21,560 nt of DNA from a virus. Each line of letters starts with the position of its first letter. Position 1 is the first letter of the stretch. The stretch lies in IMG/VR virus record IMGVR_UViG_3300029911_000156, positions 1 through 21,560 of that record. One strand, written 5' to 3'. Positions 12,298 to 19,982 of this stretch are shown here, piece after piece. The notes under the pieces are model-generated. The model did no database searches. It saw only the letters and a program-made list of their open reading frames with translations, and was not told where the DNA came from. The translations under genes were made by a program, and so were the position numbers.

Positions 12298-12377
12298 GTC
12301 TGCGCGTGGGGCGCAGACCTGCTGGATAAACTGTGAGCGGTTTTTGAGATGTACGTATCTTCCTCTCTTCTTCGGAC

Positions 12378-12405
12378 TTGACTTCCGCGGGGGATATGTC
12401 ATAGT
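12378..12405 (+). promoter_or_regulatory. Candidate sigma70-type promoter for the late module
   Basis: TTGACT (5 of 6 to consensus) and CATAGT (4 of 6) are 16 bases apart. They lie after the double hairpin and 25 bases ahead of the GIY-YIG gene, the right place to drive packaging and head genes. Confidence 0.5.
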
Positions 12406-12429
12406 GGATAGTGAAGATTGGAGAGGGCC

Positions 12430-12813
12430 ATGCTGGCGCTGGATGGGTTTGTGGAAGTCTCGCCGATGTTGCAATGCGCGGTGTATGCGCTGGCGAAGGA
12501 TGGGGTGGTGATCTACGTCGGGCAGTCGAAGAAGCCGCTGGCGCGGATCGCGGCGCACCGGGCGCAACTTGGCCGCAAGTCCACCCCCGACTGGATGCCG
12601 ATTCGAGGGATCGCGTTCGATCAAATCTTCCTCCGCCCCTGCCGCCCCGAAGACCTCAACGCCCTCGAGGCTGAGATGATCAACCTGTACAAGCCCAGGC
12701 TGAATGTCCGCGTGAAGAACCGACTCCCCATCGCCTCGGCCTTCAACCTTCGCATGGGCGACTTCACCCTCCAGATCAACCGACCCACCTCGCCATTCGA
12801 GCGACGAATCTGA
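12430..12813 (+). CDS. GIY-YIG nuclease-domain protein (127 aa)
   Basis: The two strands of the GIY-YIG motif appear as CAVYALAKDG (residues 16-25, with AVY in place of GIY) and VIYVGQS (27-33), followed by the conserved helix with Arg39 (LARIAAH) and a Glu-containing segment LNALEAEMINLYKPRLN (77-92), which provides the metal-binding Glu. It should therefore cut DNA. The start ATG has GGAG six bases upstream; a TTG four codons earlier is not needed. It directly precedes and overlaps (TGATG) the small terminase, the place where many phages keep an HNH nuclease needed for packaging; a free-standing homing nuclease is the alternative. Confidence 0.85.
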   Translation: MLALDGFVEVSPMLQCAVYALAKDGVVIYVGQSKKPLARIAAHRAQLGRKSTPDWMPIRGIAFDQIFLRPCRPEDLNALEAEMINLYKPRLNVRVKNRLPIASAFNLRMGDFTLQINRPTSPFERRI

Positions 12814-13472
12814 TGCCTTTACAGCGCGGCCGAGCAAAAACTATCGACATGGAACTCGGCGAAGTCCGAGAGCTTCGTCGTGAGGACTTGGCACTGCTGA
12901 ACGAAACCCGCCCGGTGAAGACGCTGGACTCCCTCCGCGACAACCACCACCGCATCGCCCGCGCAGTTGCTTCCGGCGTTGACAACGGCACTGTAGCTGC
13001 CCTCTGTGGCATCAGCTACAACCGTGTATCCATGCTCAAGCAAGATCCAGCTTTCGCCGACCTCGTCGCCCACTACCGCGCAATGATCACTGCTGACTGG
13101 ACCGAGACCGCCGACACCGTCACCGAATTCCTCGGCTCGGTCCGGACCAAGTCCCTCGCGATGCTTGAGGACAAGCTCTGCGCAGCCGCCGACAACGGCG
13201 AGTTCCTCCCCACTCGCGAACTCGTCGCCATGGCCGAACTCGGCCTCGATCGCACCGGCTACGGCAAGGTGAACAAAAACATCAACGTCAACGTCGACTT
13301 CGCGGCCCAACTCGAAGCGGCGCGCAACCGATCCTCGCGCGCTCGCGACGTCTCGCCCTCGCCTCCACTTTCCCCCATTGCGGATGATCCACGTCGTTCG
13401 CAATCGGCGCCAACGCCTGAGCATCCTCCCTCTCTGACGCTGGCGCCGTCCCAATTCCGCAGGCGAGTCTAG
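12813..13472 (+). CDS. terS: Terminase small subunit (219 aa)
   Basis: The N-terminal half carries a helix-turn-helix (about residues 57-78, GTVAALCGISYNRVSMLKQD) followed by AFADLVAHYR, and a central helical oligomerisation region; the C-terminus is basic, Ser/Pro-rich and likely disordered. This is the usual layout of small terminases that recognise the packaging site and recruit the large subunit. The ATG overlaps the nuclease stop as TGATG. Two small genes separate it from the large terminase. The call depends mainly on the HTH and the position; sequence similarity to named families was not tested. Confidence 0.78.
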   Translation: MPLQRGRAKTIDMELGEVRELRREDLALLNETRPVKTLDSLRDNHHRIARAVASGVDNGTVAALCGISYNRVSMLKQDPAFADLVAHYRAMITADWTETADTVTEFLGSVRTKSLAMLEDKLCAAADNGEFLPTRELVAMAELGLDRTGYGKVNKNINVNVDFAAQLEAARNRSSRARDVSPSPPLSPIADDPRRSQSAPTPEHPPSLTLAPSQFRRRV

Positions 13473-13475
13473 CCC

Positions 13476-13610
13476 ATGCCAGCGCCCCAGCTTCCCCCGC
13501 CCAGCGCTCCTGATCCGTCATCTGTCGGGCTGGTAGATCAGTCAGCTAGCGCGGGCGGGGGAGGACCATCCTGTGGCCCAAAGGGCCTGCGCTCCGAAGA
13601 GGACGCCTGA
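13476..13610 (+). CDS. Small Pro/Gly-rich protein (44 aa)
   Basis: This short frame starts three bases after the small terminase stop and ends exactly on the next start (TGATG). It is proline-rich first (PAPQLPPPSAPDPSS) and glycine-rich later, so likely disordered. It fills the gap between two genes in a module where genes abut, which is the main reason to accept it; its ribosome-binding site is weak. Confidence 0.45.
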   Translation: MPAPQLPPPSAPDPSSVGLVDQSASAGGGGPSCGPKGLRSEEDA

Positions 13611-13855
13611 TGACCGCAGAAGTTGTGCAGCTTCCTGTCGCGAACCTAGCAGACATTCCATCGATGCTGCGAAATCTTGCAGATCAAATTGATGCAGGTG
13701 AATGGGGCAAGGTTGGAACTGTCTTCATGGTTATGCCACAGCACAATGATTTCCCTCGATTGTTTGGCTGGGGCGACATCACTGGCTTAAATGAACCAAT
13801 TGTACAGATTGAACTTCTAAAGCATTGGCTTATTACCAACCTAGTGAGTCGTTGA
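13610..13855 (+). CDS. Conserved phage hypothetical protein (81 aa)
   Basis: The protein has an N-terminal helix (IPSMLRNLADQIDAGEWGK), a strand VGTVFMVMP, the motif FPRLFGWGD and a C-terminal helix (IVQIELLKHWLITN). I recall this layout (LADxIDxGEWG ... FGWG) from small proteins near phage terminases and elsewhere in phage genomes, with no known function. Both ends are TGATG overlaps, so it is translated with the large terminase that follows. It is clearly more AT-rich than its neighbours. Confidence 0.75.
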   Translation: MTAEVVQLPVANLADIPSMLRNLADQIDAGEWGKVGTVFMVMPQHNDFPRLFGWGDITGLNEPIVQIELLKHWLITNLVSR

Positions 13856-15453
13856 TGGGAGCTCAACCCACCGCCCCAATGGACCCCGGTCTGCTCGAAT
13901 GGCTGGCCTCCGTTGCCGACGATCCACTCGCCTTCTGCCTCGGCGCGTTCCCTTGGGGCGAGAAGGATTCCGTCCTCGAAGACTACGATGGCCCACAGGC
14001 TTGGCAACGAGATATAATGGAGCTAATCCGTGATGGCCTCCTCGACATCGAAGAAGCCATTCAGCTTGCCACCGCTTCTGGTCACGGAGTTGGCAAATCT
14101 GCACTCGTGTCGATGCTTATACTGTGGGCATTCACTACCTACCCTGACTGTCGTGGAGTGGTTACTGCTAACACTGAGACTCAGTTAAAGACCAAAACCT
14201 GGGCCGAACTCGGCCGCTGGTTCAACCTGTGCTTCTTCGCCCGAGACCACTTCGTCCTCAACGCCACCAGCCTAACATCTAGAGACCCCTCCCGCGAGCG
14301 CACGTGGCGGGTCGACATGATCCCTTGGTCTGAGAAGAACACCGAGGCCTTCGCCGGGCTGCATAACAAAGGCAAACGTCTCCTCCTCATTATGGACGAG
14401 GCTTCCGCCATCCCTGACATCATCTGGGAAACAGCCGAAGGCGCGCTCACCGACGCCAAGACCCAAATCCTATGGCTCGTCTTCGGCAACCCAACCCGCA
14501 ACTCGGGTCGATTCAAGGAGTGCTTCCTCGATGGCAAACACGCGGCATTCTGGAATTCCCGACAGATCGATTCCCGCTCCGTCCCCATCACCAACAAATC
14601 CCGATTCGAGAAATGGATCAAAGCCTATGGCGCGGACTCGGATTTCGTTAGGGTTCGTGTGCTTGGCCAGTTCCCCAGAATCGGCGAGATGGAGTTCTTC
14701 TCGGCGGCTGATATTGACGCTGCTATGTCGCCTGACAGAGAAGTGTTTGTTGATGCTCACACGCCACTCGCCATTGGCGTTGACGTTGCGCGATTCGGTA
14801 GCAATAATTCCGTTATCTTCCCACGCAAGGGGCGCGATGCACGAAGTATTCCTAGAGAAGTCTTCAACGGACTAAGCACCACCGAGTTGGCGAATAGGGT
14901 CCACTCCACCTACACCACCCTGCGCCCCGACGGCATCTTCATCGACGGCGGCGGTGTTGGCGGCGGCGTTGTCGATCAAGTCCGCAACCAACGCCTATAC
15001 TGCGTCGAAGTCCAATTCGGTGGCAAAGACATCATCACTGGCATCTCCTCCGACACCTCCGGCGAACGCTACGCCAACATGCGCGCTGCCATGTATGGGG
15101 CCGCACGAGCATGGCTGAAATCCGGCATGCTCCCTAACGATCCCGACCTACGCACCGCAATGCTTGCGATCCGCTACACCTTCAACAAGCAGGATGAAAT
15201 CCAACTGGTGTCGAAGGAAGACATCATGGAGGACAACCCCGGCATCATCATGGACGACCTCGACGCGTTCGTCCTCACCTTCGCCGGACCGCTCGCCCGC
15301 AACGCCTTCGCCGGAGGCGACCACCCCCATGCCCCGTTAGTCGCCACCGAGTACGATCCCTACAACGAATCCGCCATGCTCGGCATCGAGGCCCGCTCCG
15401 GCCCAAAGTCCTACGTCTACAACCCGCACACTGGCGAGGGAGAATATCGATGA
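13855..15453 (+). CDS. terL: Terminase large subunit (532 aa)
   Basis: The packaging motor ATPase and nuclease. Walker A GHGVGKS is at residues 76-82, Walker B LLLIMDEAS with its Glu at about 176-184, the coupling motif FGNPTRNSG at about 210-218. The RNase H-like nuclease shows VDVARFG (309-315, Asp310) and IDGGGVGGGVVD (363-374, Asp364), with a further acidic segment MDDLDAFVLTFAG near residue 480. It translocates DNA into the procapsid and cuts it. The start overlaps the preceding stop as TGATG, and its stop overlaps the next start (ATGA). Codon use changes abruptly to T-ending codons around 14085-14190 and 14640-14880. Confidence 0.95.
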   Translation: MGAQPTAPMDPGLLEWLASVADDPLAFCLGAFPWGEKDSVLEDYDGPQAWQRDIMELIRDGLLDIEEAIQLATASGHGVGKSALVSMLILWAFTTYPDCRGVVTANTETQLKTKTWAELGRWFNLCFFARDHFVLNATSLTSRDPSRERTWRVDMIPWSEKNTEAFAGLHNKGKRLLLIMDEASAIPDIIWETAEGALTDAKTQILWLVFGNPTRNSGRFKECFLDGKHAAFWNSRQIDSRSVPITNKSRFEKWIKAYGADSDFVRVRVLGQFPRIGEMEFFSAADIDAAMSPDREVFVDAHTPLAIGVDVARFGSNNSVIFPRKGRDARSIPREVFNGLSTTELANRVHSTYTTLRPDGIFIDGGGVGGGVVDQVRNQRLYCVEVQFGGKDIITGISSDTSGERYANMRAAMYGAARAWLKSGMLPNDPDLRTAMLAIRYTFNKQDEIQLVSKEDIMEDNPGIIMDDLDAFVLTFAGPLARNAFAGGDHPHAPLVATEYDPYNESAMLGIEARSGPKSYVYNPHTGEGEYR

Positions 15454-15731
15454 AGGATTTTCTTGAACAAGCAGTCCAGTGCCGATCTGGCCGCTGTGCA
15501 GTTTCACCAATAAGTGATGTTTTTCACTCAATAGGCGAGTTGTTCAGCCTGCATAGTGCTCCAGCAGCTGCCACCCCCGCCGCACCACCCACTCCAGGCG
15601 AAGCAGCCCCTCCCGTCCAACAGCCCATCGGCTCGCAGAAGTCCGGATCACAAGGCTCGACTCCGTCGTTCGTCGGCTCCGCTGCGGTGCCTGCCACCGG
15701 CTACGGCCAGAAATCGTTGCTAGGACAATAA
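15450..15731 (+). CDS. Ala/Pro-rich protein with C-terminal GQKSLLGQ (93 aa)
   Basis: An N-terminal segment with two Cys and a short helix (VFHSIGELFSLHS) is followed by an Ala/Pro-rich disordered linker and the tail GYGQKSLLGQ. Small proteins ending in a G-x-x-(S/T)-L-L-G motif next to the portal gene are common in podoviruses; I think of them as virion-associated but their role is unknown. The ATG overlaps the terminase stop (ATGA), and the next gene begins directly after its stop. Confidence 0.72.
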   Translation: MKDFLEQAVQCRSGRCAVSPISDVFHSIGELFSLHSAPAAATPAAPPTPGEAAPPVQQPIGSQKSGSQGSTPSFVGSAAVPATGYGQKSLLGQ

Positions 15732-15893
15732 ATGCCTGTCGTCCCTTTCACTTCTCAGCCCAAGGGCCCCAATGGCCGACCCTTGCCCACGCCCCCAGCC
15801 GAACCCTTCGCGCTGATGGCAGCCGCGCAGATGCACGCCGAGGGCCGATTGGTCAAGGGCGAGCCCACTGGAAAGTCCCCGCTCAATGAGTGA
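15732..15893 (+). CDS. Small hypothetical protein (53 aa)
   Basis: The product starts MPVVPFTSQPKGPNGRPLPT and ends with a helix FALMAAAQMHAEGRL and GEPTGKSPLNE. It starts immediately after the preceding stop and overlaps the portal start by 8 nt, filling the space between them. It is proline-rich at the N-terminus; no known family is recognised. Such short genes between terminase and portal are frequent in this phage type. Confidence 0.68.
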   Translation: MPVVPFTSQPKGPNGRPLPTPPAEPFALMAAAQMHAEGRLVKGEPTGKSPLNE

Positions 15894-17598
15894 ACGCGCC
15901 CCCACCACCCAGGACCTTGCTGCGCTCAAATACTCCGAGGGCCGCTTGCTGGGCCTGCGTGTGAACCGCTACTCTTGGTGGACACACTGGCGTGAGTTGG
16001 CCGATTACTTCCTCCCGCGGCGCTATAAGTGGATCATTACGCCTAATCAAATGGCAAGAGGCTCGCCGATCAACCAACACATTCTTGATTCAACAGGAGT
16101 CATCTGTGCGCGAAACCTTGCAAGTGGTTTGGTCAGTGGTAAGAGTTCTCCCACTCGTCCGTGGTTTAAGCTGCGTGTGGGTACTATTGATAGCACTCAA
16201 ACTAGTCCTACTTCACTTTGGCTAGCGGAATGCGAACGCATCCTCTACCTCATCTTTTCCGAATCCAACTTCTACAATGCCATTGCCGTCTTCTACTTCG
16301 ACCTAGTCATCTTCGGCACCGCTGCAATGCTAATCTACGAAGACTTCGAAAACGTCATCAACTGCATCAACCCCTGCCTTGGCGAATACTACGTCGACAT
16401 CGACGGCAAGTACCGACCCACCATCTTCTACCGTGAGTTCACGCTGACTATATCAGCAATCGTCTCGGAGTTCGGCTATGACAATTGTTCCGAATCCGTC
16501 CAAAAAGCCTACGATGACAAAGGCGGCGCCAACCTCACCCGCGAAGTCATCGTGGCTCACTCTGTGGAACCAAATGACGATGGACGCGCTAGCGAGTTCG
16601 GCTTCGCAGAGCGGTTTAAGTTTCGGGAGCTATTCTGGGAATGGGGCGGGTCCGCTGCGCCCCAAGGATCCAACGTCCAGTCCCGCGGCTTCCTTCGCAA
16701 GAAGGGCTACCTAGAACAGTTCGCCATCGTCGATCGCTGGGACACCGTGTCCAATGACGCCTACGGCCGATCCCCCGCCATGGACGCCTTGCCCGATCAG
16801 AAGCAAATCCAACTCGAGACTCGGCGCAAGGCCCAGGCCATCGACAAGATGGTGAACCCACCCCTCGTTGCCGATGTCCAACTCAAGAACCAACCCGCCT
16901 CACTTCTCCCCGGCGGCATGACCTATGTCCAAGGTTTCACCTCCTCGGGCAAACCCGGCATCGCCTCGGTCTACGACACCCACCAGTTCCCGGTGAATGA
17001 AATCACCGAGGACCTGAATGAGGTGAAGGCTCGCCTTGGCAAGACCTTCTTCAATGATGTCCTCATGACCGCTTCGCAGTACGAAACCCGCAGCAATGTC
17101 ACCGCGGTCGAATGGAACATGCGCAAGAGTGAGTCCTTGGTCGCCCTCGGCCCAGCAATCGATCGCGTCGACAACGAAGCCCTCGGCCCAACCATCGACC
17201 GGGTCTTCGCCATGGCCGCGCGCGCCGGCATCCTTCCGCCCCCACCGCCCGAAATCCAGGGCCAGATGATCAACATCAACTACGTGTCCATGCTCAAACA
17301 GGCCCAGGATGCCGCTGCCGCCGGTGGTATCGAGGCCCTGCTCAAGGTCGCAGGCGAACTCGTCGCGGTCGTTCCATCGGCCATGGACAACATCGATGTC
17401 GACTACGCGCTTGACAAATACTCCGCGCTTAACAATAATGATCCCAAGTTAATCCGGAGTCCTGAGGCCTTGGCCCAGATTCGTGCCGACGCAAAGCAAC
17501 AAGCCCAGGCAGCGCAGCAGGCGCAGATCGCTGAGCAGCTTTCCAAGGGCGCAGCCAACCTTTCCAACGCCGGACTCCCCATGGGGCCACAGCAATGA
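15886..17598 (+). CDS. Portal / head-to-tail connector protein, podovirus type (570 aa)
   Basis: It matches the podovirus head-to-tail connecting family in length and pattern: an N-terminal region with YSWWTHWRELADYFLPRRYK (residues 29-48), DSTGVICARNLASGL (68-82), a hydrophobic stretch around 134-151, the block RWDTVSNDAYGRSPAMDALP (284-303) and KAQAIDKMVNPPL (315-327), and an Ala/Gln-rich C-terminus (513-570). As a dodecamer it would form the DNA channel at the capsid vertex and dock the terminase and tail. The ATG overlaps the preceding gene by 8 nt. Codons for residues about 46-118 are T/A-ending, in sharp contrast to C-ending codons on both sides. Confidence 0.93.
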   Translation: MSERAPTTQDLAALKYSEGRLLGLRVNRYSWWTHWRELADYFLPRRYKWIITPNQMARGSPINQHILDSTGVICARNLASGLVSGKSSPTRPWFKLRVGTIDSTQTSPTSLWLAECERILYLIFSESNFYNAIAVFYFDLVIFGTAAMLIYEDFENVINCINPCLGEYYVDIDGKYRPTIFYREFTLTISAIVSEFGYDNCSESVQKAYDDKGGANLTREVIVAHSVEPNDDGRASEFGFAERFKFRELFWEWGGSAAPQGSNVQSRGFLRKKGYLEQFAIVDRWDTVSNDAYGRSPAMDALPDQKQIQLETRRKAQAIDKMVNPPLVADVQLKNQPASLLPGGMTYVQGFTSSGKPGIASVYDTHQFPVNEITEDLNEVKARLGKTFFNDVLMTASQYETRSNVTAVEWNMRKSESLVALGPAIDRVDNEALGPTIDRVFAMAARAGILPPPPPEIQGQMININYVSMLKQAQDAAAAGGIEALLKVAGELVAVVPSAMDNIDVDYALDKYSALNNNDPKLIRSPEALAQIRADAKQQAQAAQQAQIAEQLSKGAANLSNAGLPMGPQQ

Positions 17599-17774
17599 TC
17601 CGTCGCCTCACCATCGACTGGGCCGCCAACATCTACGAGGTCACCAACCTTGTCGACCAGTTCGGCCACGACACCGAAGACCCGCTACTGGCCTCGACCT
17701 GTGTGATCAAACTCGGCGACAACGAATGGCTCCCACGCGATGCCACTGACATTCCAATCTATACGGTTCATTGA
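17595..17774 (+). CDS. Small hypothetical protein (59 aa)
   Basis: The protein MIRRLTIDWAANIYEVTNLV and onwards is a small alpha/beta protein with VIKLGDNEWLPRDATDIPIY at its end. It joins the portal gene by an ATGA overlap and the next gene by TGATG, so it is clearly part of the same message, although it is only 59 codons long. I recall short proteins of this sort (VTxLVDxxGxDTxDPxxAxxCVV) after podovirus portals; function unknown. Confidence 0.75.
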   Translation: MIRRLTIDWAANIYEVTNLVDQFGHDTEDPLLASTCVIKLGDNEWLPRDATDIPIYTVH

Positions 17775-18253
17775 TGGGAGCCCTCAACGCCAGCGATCGC
17801 AAATCCATCCGCAGCGCAGAGAAGGCCGCAGCGCTCCGCACCATCCAAGACCGCGAGGCCGTCGCTTCAATCATGTCCACCATCCCCGGCCGTGCGTGGA
17901 TGTGGCGCCAACTCTCCGCAGCCCATATCTTTGCCACCGACTTTACCGCCGATGCACTCCGCGATGCCTTCTTCGCAGGCGAACGCAACTTCGGCCTTCG
18001 TCTGCTCGCCGACATCATGCTCCACTGCCCCGACGCCTACCTCCAGATGACAAAGGAAGCTAACAATGACCGATACGACGGTAACGACCGAAGCCCCGAT
18101 AGTGGTGCCACCGACGACCCCCTTGCCCAACGACGCAGCGGCCCGCTCGCCGACGGGGGAGATTCTGGACAGGACAGCGGATCAGCCGAGGGATCAATCG
18201 CTGATCCCCCCGAAGCCGGCGGATGGAACCTCCTCAACGGACAAGTCAGCTGA
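17774..18253 (+). CDS. Bbp19-like phage protein with dual-coded C-terminus (159 aa)
   Basis: Residues 1-97 fit the Bbp19-type family: an N-terminal Lys/Arg/Ala helix, STIPGRAWMWRQLSAAHIFA, FFAGERNFGLRLLADIM and HCPDAYLQMTKEAN. The family usually ends about there, but this frame continues for a further 63 codons, Asp/Gly/Ser-rich, lying out of frame over the start of the scaffold gene for 188 nt. The extension looks disordered. Its start overlaps the previous stop (TGATG). It belongs to the head module next to scaffold and coat protein; its exact role is not known. Confidence 0.8.
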   Translation: MGALNASDRKSIRSAEKAAALRTIQDREAVASIMSTIPGRAWMWRQLSAAHIFATDFTADALRDAFFAGERNFGLRLLADIMLHCPDAYLQMTKEANNDRYDGNDRSPDSGATDDPLAQRRSGPLADGGDSGQDSGSAEGSIADPPEAGGWNLLNGQVS

Positions 18254-18830
18254 GCCTGCGCTCGACAAGGACGGCAAGCCTGTAGTTGCAAAGCCCGCCG
18301 CTGACCCTAAGGCCATCCCCGACAAGTATGAATTCAAAGCCCCCGAAGGCATCGCGATTGACCAGAAGCTTGTTGACGAAATCTCACCCATCTTTAAGGA
18401 AGCCGGCATCAACGCCGAGACCGCACAGAAGCTGTTCGACTTCCACACCAAGGCCCTGACCGATGCGGCCAAAGCTCCGACCAATGCAGTGGAAACTATG
18501 CGTGCCGATTGGCGTGCCAAAGTCACGGCAGACCCCGAAATGGCCAAAGCGGTCAATGGCGATAAGACCGGGCTCGATGCAGTAAAGCTCGACATCGGTC
18601 GTGCGCTGACCCACCTCGATCCGACCCTATCGTCGGAGTTCAAAGCCGCCATGGACCTGACCGGCGCTGGCGACCACCCCGCATTCGTCAAAGCCTTTTG
18701 GAAACTATCCCAACTCGTCACCGAAGGCAAACACGTCAACGGCTCTGGCCCTTCGCCCCTTGGCCAAGTCGCCCCCGGCGCTGCCTCCCGGCCCACGGCC
18801 GGCAAAGCCCTTTTCCCCAATCTTCCGTAG
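18066..18830 (+). CDS. Capsid scaffolding / assembly protein (254 aa)
   Basis: The N-terminal 80 residues are Thr/Pro/Ala-rich and disordered; then comes DKYEFKAPEGIAIDQKLVDE and IFKEAGINAETAQKLFDFHT, the typical pattern of phage capsid assembly proteins, followed by helices and DWRAKVTADPEMAKAV. The C-terminus is Gly/Pro-rich. It should direct coat protein into procapsids and leave before or during packaging. Its ATG has AGGA eight bases upstream, inside the Bbp19-like gene. The position just before the coat gene supports the call. A long-armed inverted repeat follows. Confidence 0.82.
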   Translation: MTDTTVTTEAPIVVPPTTPLPNDAAARSPTGEILDRTADQPRDQSLIPPKPADGTSSTDKSAEPALDKDGKPVVAKPAADPKAIPDKYEFKAPEGIAIDQKLVDEISPIFKEAGINAETAQKLFDFHTKALTDAAKAPTNAVETMRADWRAKVTADPEMAKAVNGDKTGLDAVKLDIGRALTHLDPTLSSEFKAAMDLTGAGDHPAFVKAFWKLSQLVTEGKHVNGSGPSPLGQVAPGAASRPTAGKALFPNLP

Positions 18831-18839
18831 TCGACCCTC

Positions 18840-18910
18840 AGAGAGGTTGAACAGCAAAGCTCAGATCGGACTCGGATGATGCACTATCAAGCTGAACCCT
18901 CAACCTCTCT
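18840..18910 (+). promoter_or_regulatory. Long stem-loop between scaffold and coat genes
   Basis: An 11-bp perfect inverted repeat, AGAGAGGTTGA (18840-18850) and TCAACCTCTCT (18900-18910), encloses 49 bases, with a nested CAGC/GCTG pair. The right arm ends two bases before the GGAG site of the coat gene. It could stop part of the transcripts (only TTT follows), protect the coat message from decay, or be a processing site that raises coat over scaffold expression. Confidence 0.65.
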
Positions 18911-18925
18911 TTGGAGACTGAAATC

Positions 18926-19969
18926 ATGGCCACTGTTGGCTCTCTAGCCCTGACCTATGCGGACTGGGCAAAACGTATGGATGACGGCTACCGCGTCGCC
19001 ACCATCATCGAGTTGTTGTCCCAGACCAACGAAATCCTCGACGACATGATCGTCATGGAAGGCAATCTCCCCACCGGGCACAAAACCACTGTCCGGACCG
19101 GGCTGCCCCAAGCAACCTGGCGCCTGCTGAACGCCGGCGTCCCTAACGCCAAGTCCACCACCGCGCAGATCACGGACACCTGCGGCAATCTCGAGACCTA
19201 CTCGGTCATCGACAAGGACATCGCGGACCTCAACGGCAACACTGCTGAGTTCCGATTGAGTGAGGTGAGGGCCTTCCTTGAAGGCATGTCACAGCAGGTT
19301 GCCTCGACCATCATCTACGGCAACCAGCACATCAACCCCGAGCGCTTCACCGGCCTCGCCCCGCGCTACTCGACCGTCCAGACCGCCAATTCCCAGACCG
19401 CCAACAACGTTCTCGATGCCGGCGGCACCTCCAACACCAACACCTCGCTGTGGATCACTACTTGGGGCTCCGATACCATGCACGGTATCTTTCCCAAGGG
19501 CAAGATCACCGGGCTCCAGCATCGCGACATGGGCGAGTGGCCGGTCCAGGACGCTGCGGGCAACACCTACCAAGCCTACCGCGATCACTTCAAATGGGAA
19601 ATCGGCATCACCCTCCGCGACTGGCGCTATCAAGCCCGGATCGCCAACATCGATGTCACCCAGCTGACGGGCGTCTCGGCCGCCAACCTGATCAACCTGA
19701 TCGTTCGTGGACTCTACCGTCTCCCCACCGCCCCTGCCCAGGCCACCGCCATCCAGACCTCTGACACCCCCGAAGTTCGGGCCAATCAGGGCCGAGTGGT
19801 GATCTACAGCAACCGCGTGATCCGGACGTATTTGGACCTCCAGGCAATGAACAAGACGAATGTGTTGCTACGGCTTGAGGAATTTAACGGCAAGGTCGTT
19901 ACCACCTTCCGTGGCATCCCCATCCGCACTTGCGACGCGATTCTCAACAACGAAGCCCAGATCACCTAA
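18926..19969 (+). CDS. Major capsid (coat) protein (347 aa)
   Basis: The N-terminus MATVGSLALTYADWAKRMDD, then ATIIELLSQTNEILDDM (25-41) and GNLPTGHKTTVRTGLP (46-61), is the highly conserved start of a coat protein family of podoviruses such as the Bordetella BPP-1 type (Bbp17). The HK97-fold core follows, with HFKWEIGITLRDWRYQARIA near residue 230. It forms the icosahedral shell. The ATG has GGAG nine bases upstream; a TTG five codons earlier is rejected. It is flanked by scaffold and Bbp16-like genes in the expected order. Confidence 0.93.
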   Translation: MATVGSLALTYADWAKRMDDGYRVATIIELLSQTNEILDDMIVMEGNLPTGHKTTVRTGLPQATWRLLNAGVPNAKSTTAQITDTCGNLETYSVIDKDIADLNGNTAEFRLSEVRAFLEGMSQQVASTIIYGNQHINPERFTGLAPRYSTVQTANSQTANNVLDAGGTSNTNTSLWITTWGSDTMHGIFPKGKITGLQHRDMGEWPVQDAAGNTYQAYRDHFKWEIGITLRDWRYQARIANIDVTQLTGVSAANLINLIVRGLYRLPTAPAQATAIQTSDTPEVRANQGRVVIYSNRVIRTYLDLQAMNKTNVLLRLEEFNGKVVTTFRGIPIRTCDAILNNEAQIT

Positions 19970-19982
19970 CGGAGCAACCCCA

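Noticed and set aside
12265-12837. Minus-strand open frame of 190 codons over terminator, promoter and GIY-YIG gene
   Set aside because: It spans two hairpins and a promoter and lies antisense to recognisable GIY-YIG motifs.
18194-18820. Minus-strand open frame of 208 codons opposite the scaffold gene
   Set aside because: Composition is a mirror of the GC-rich sense codons; scaffold pattern and ribosome-binding site are on the plus strand.
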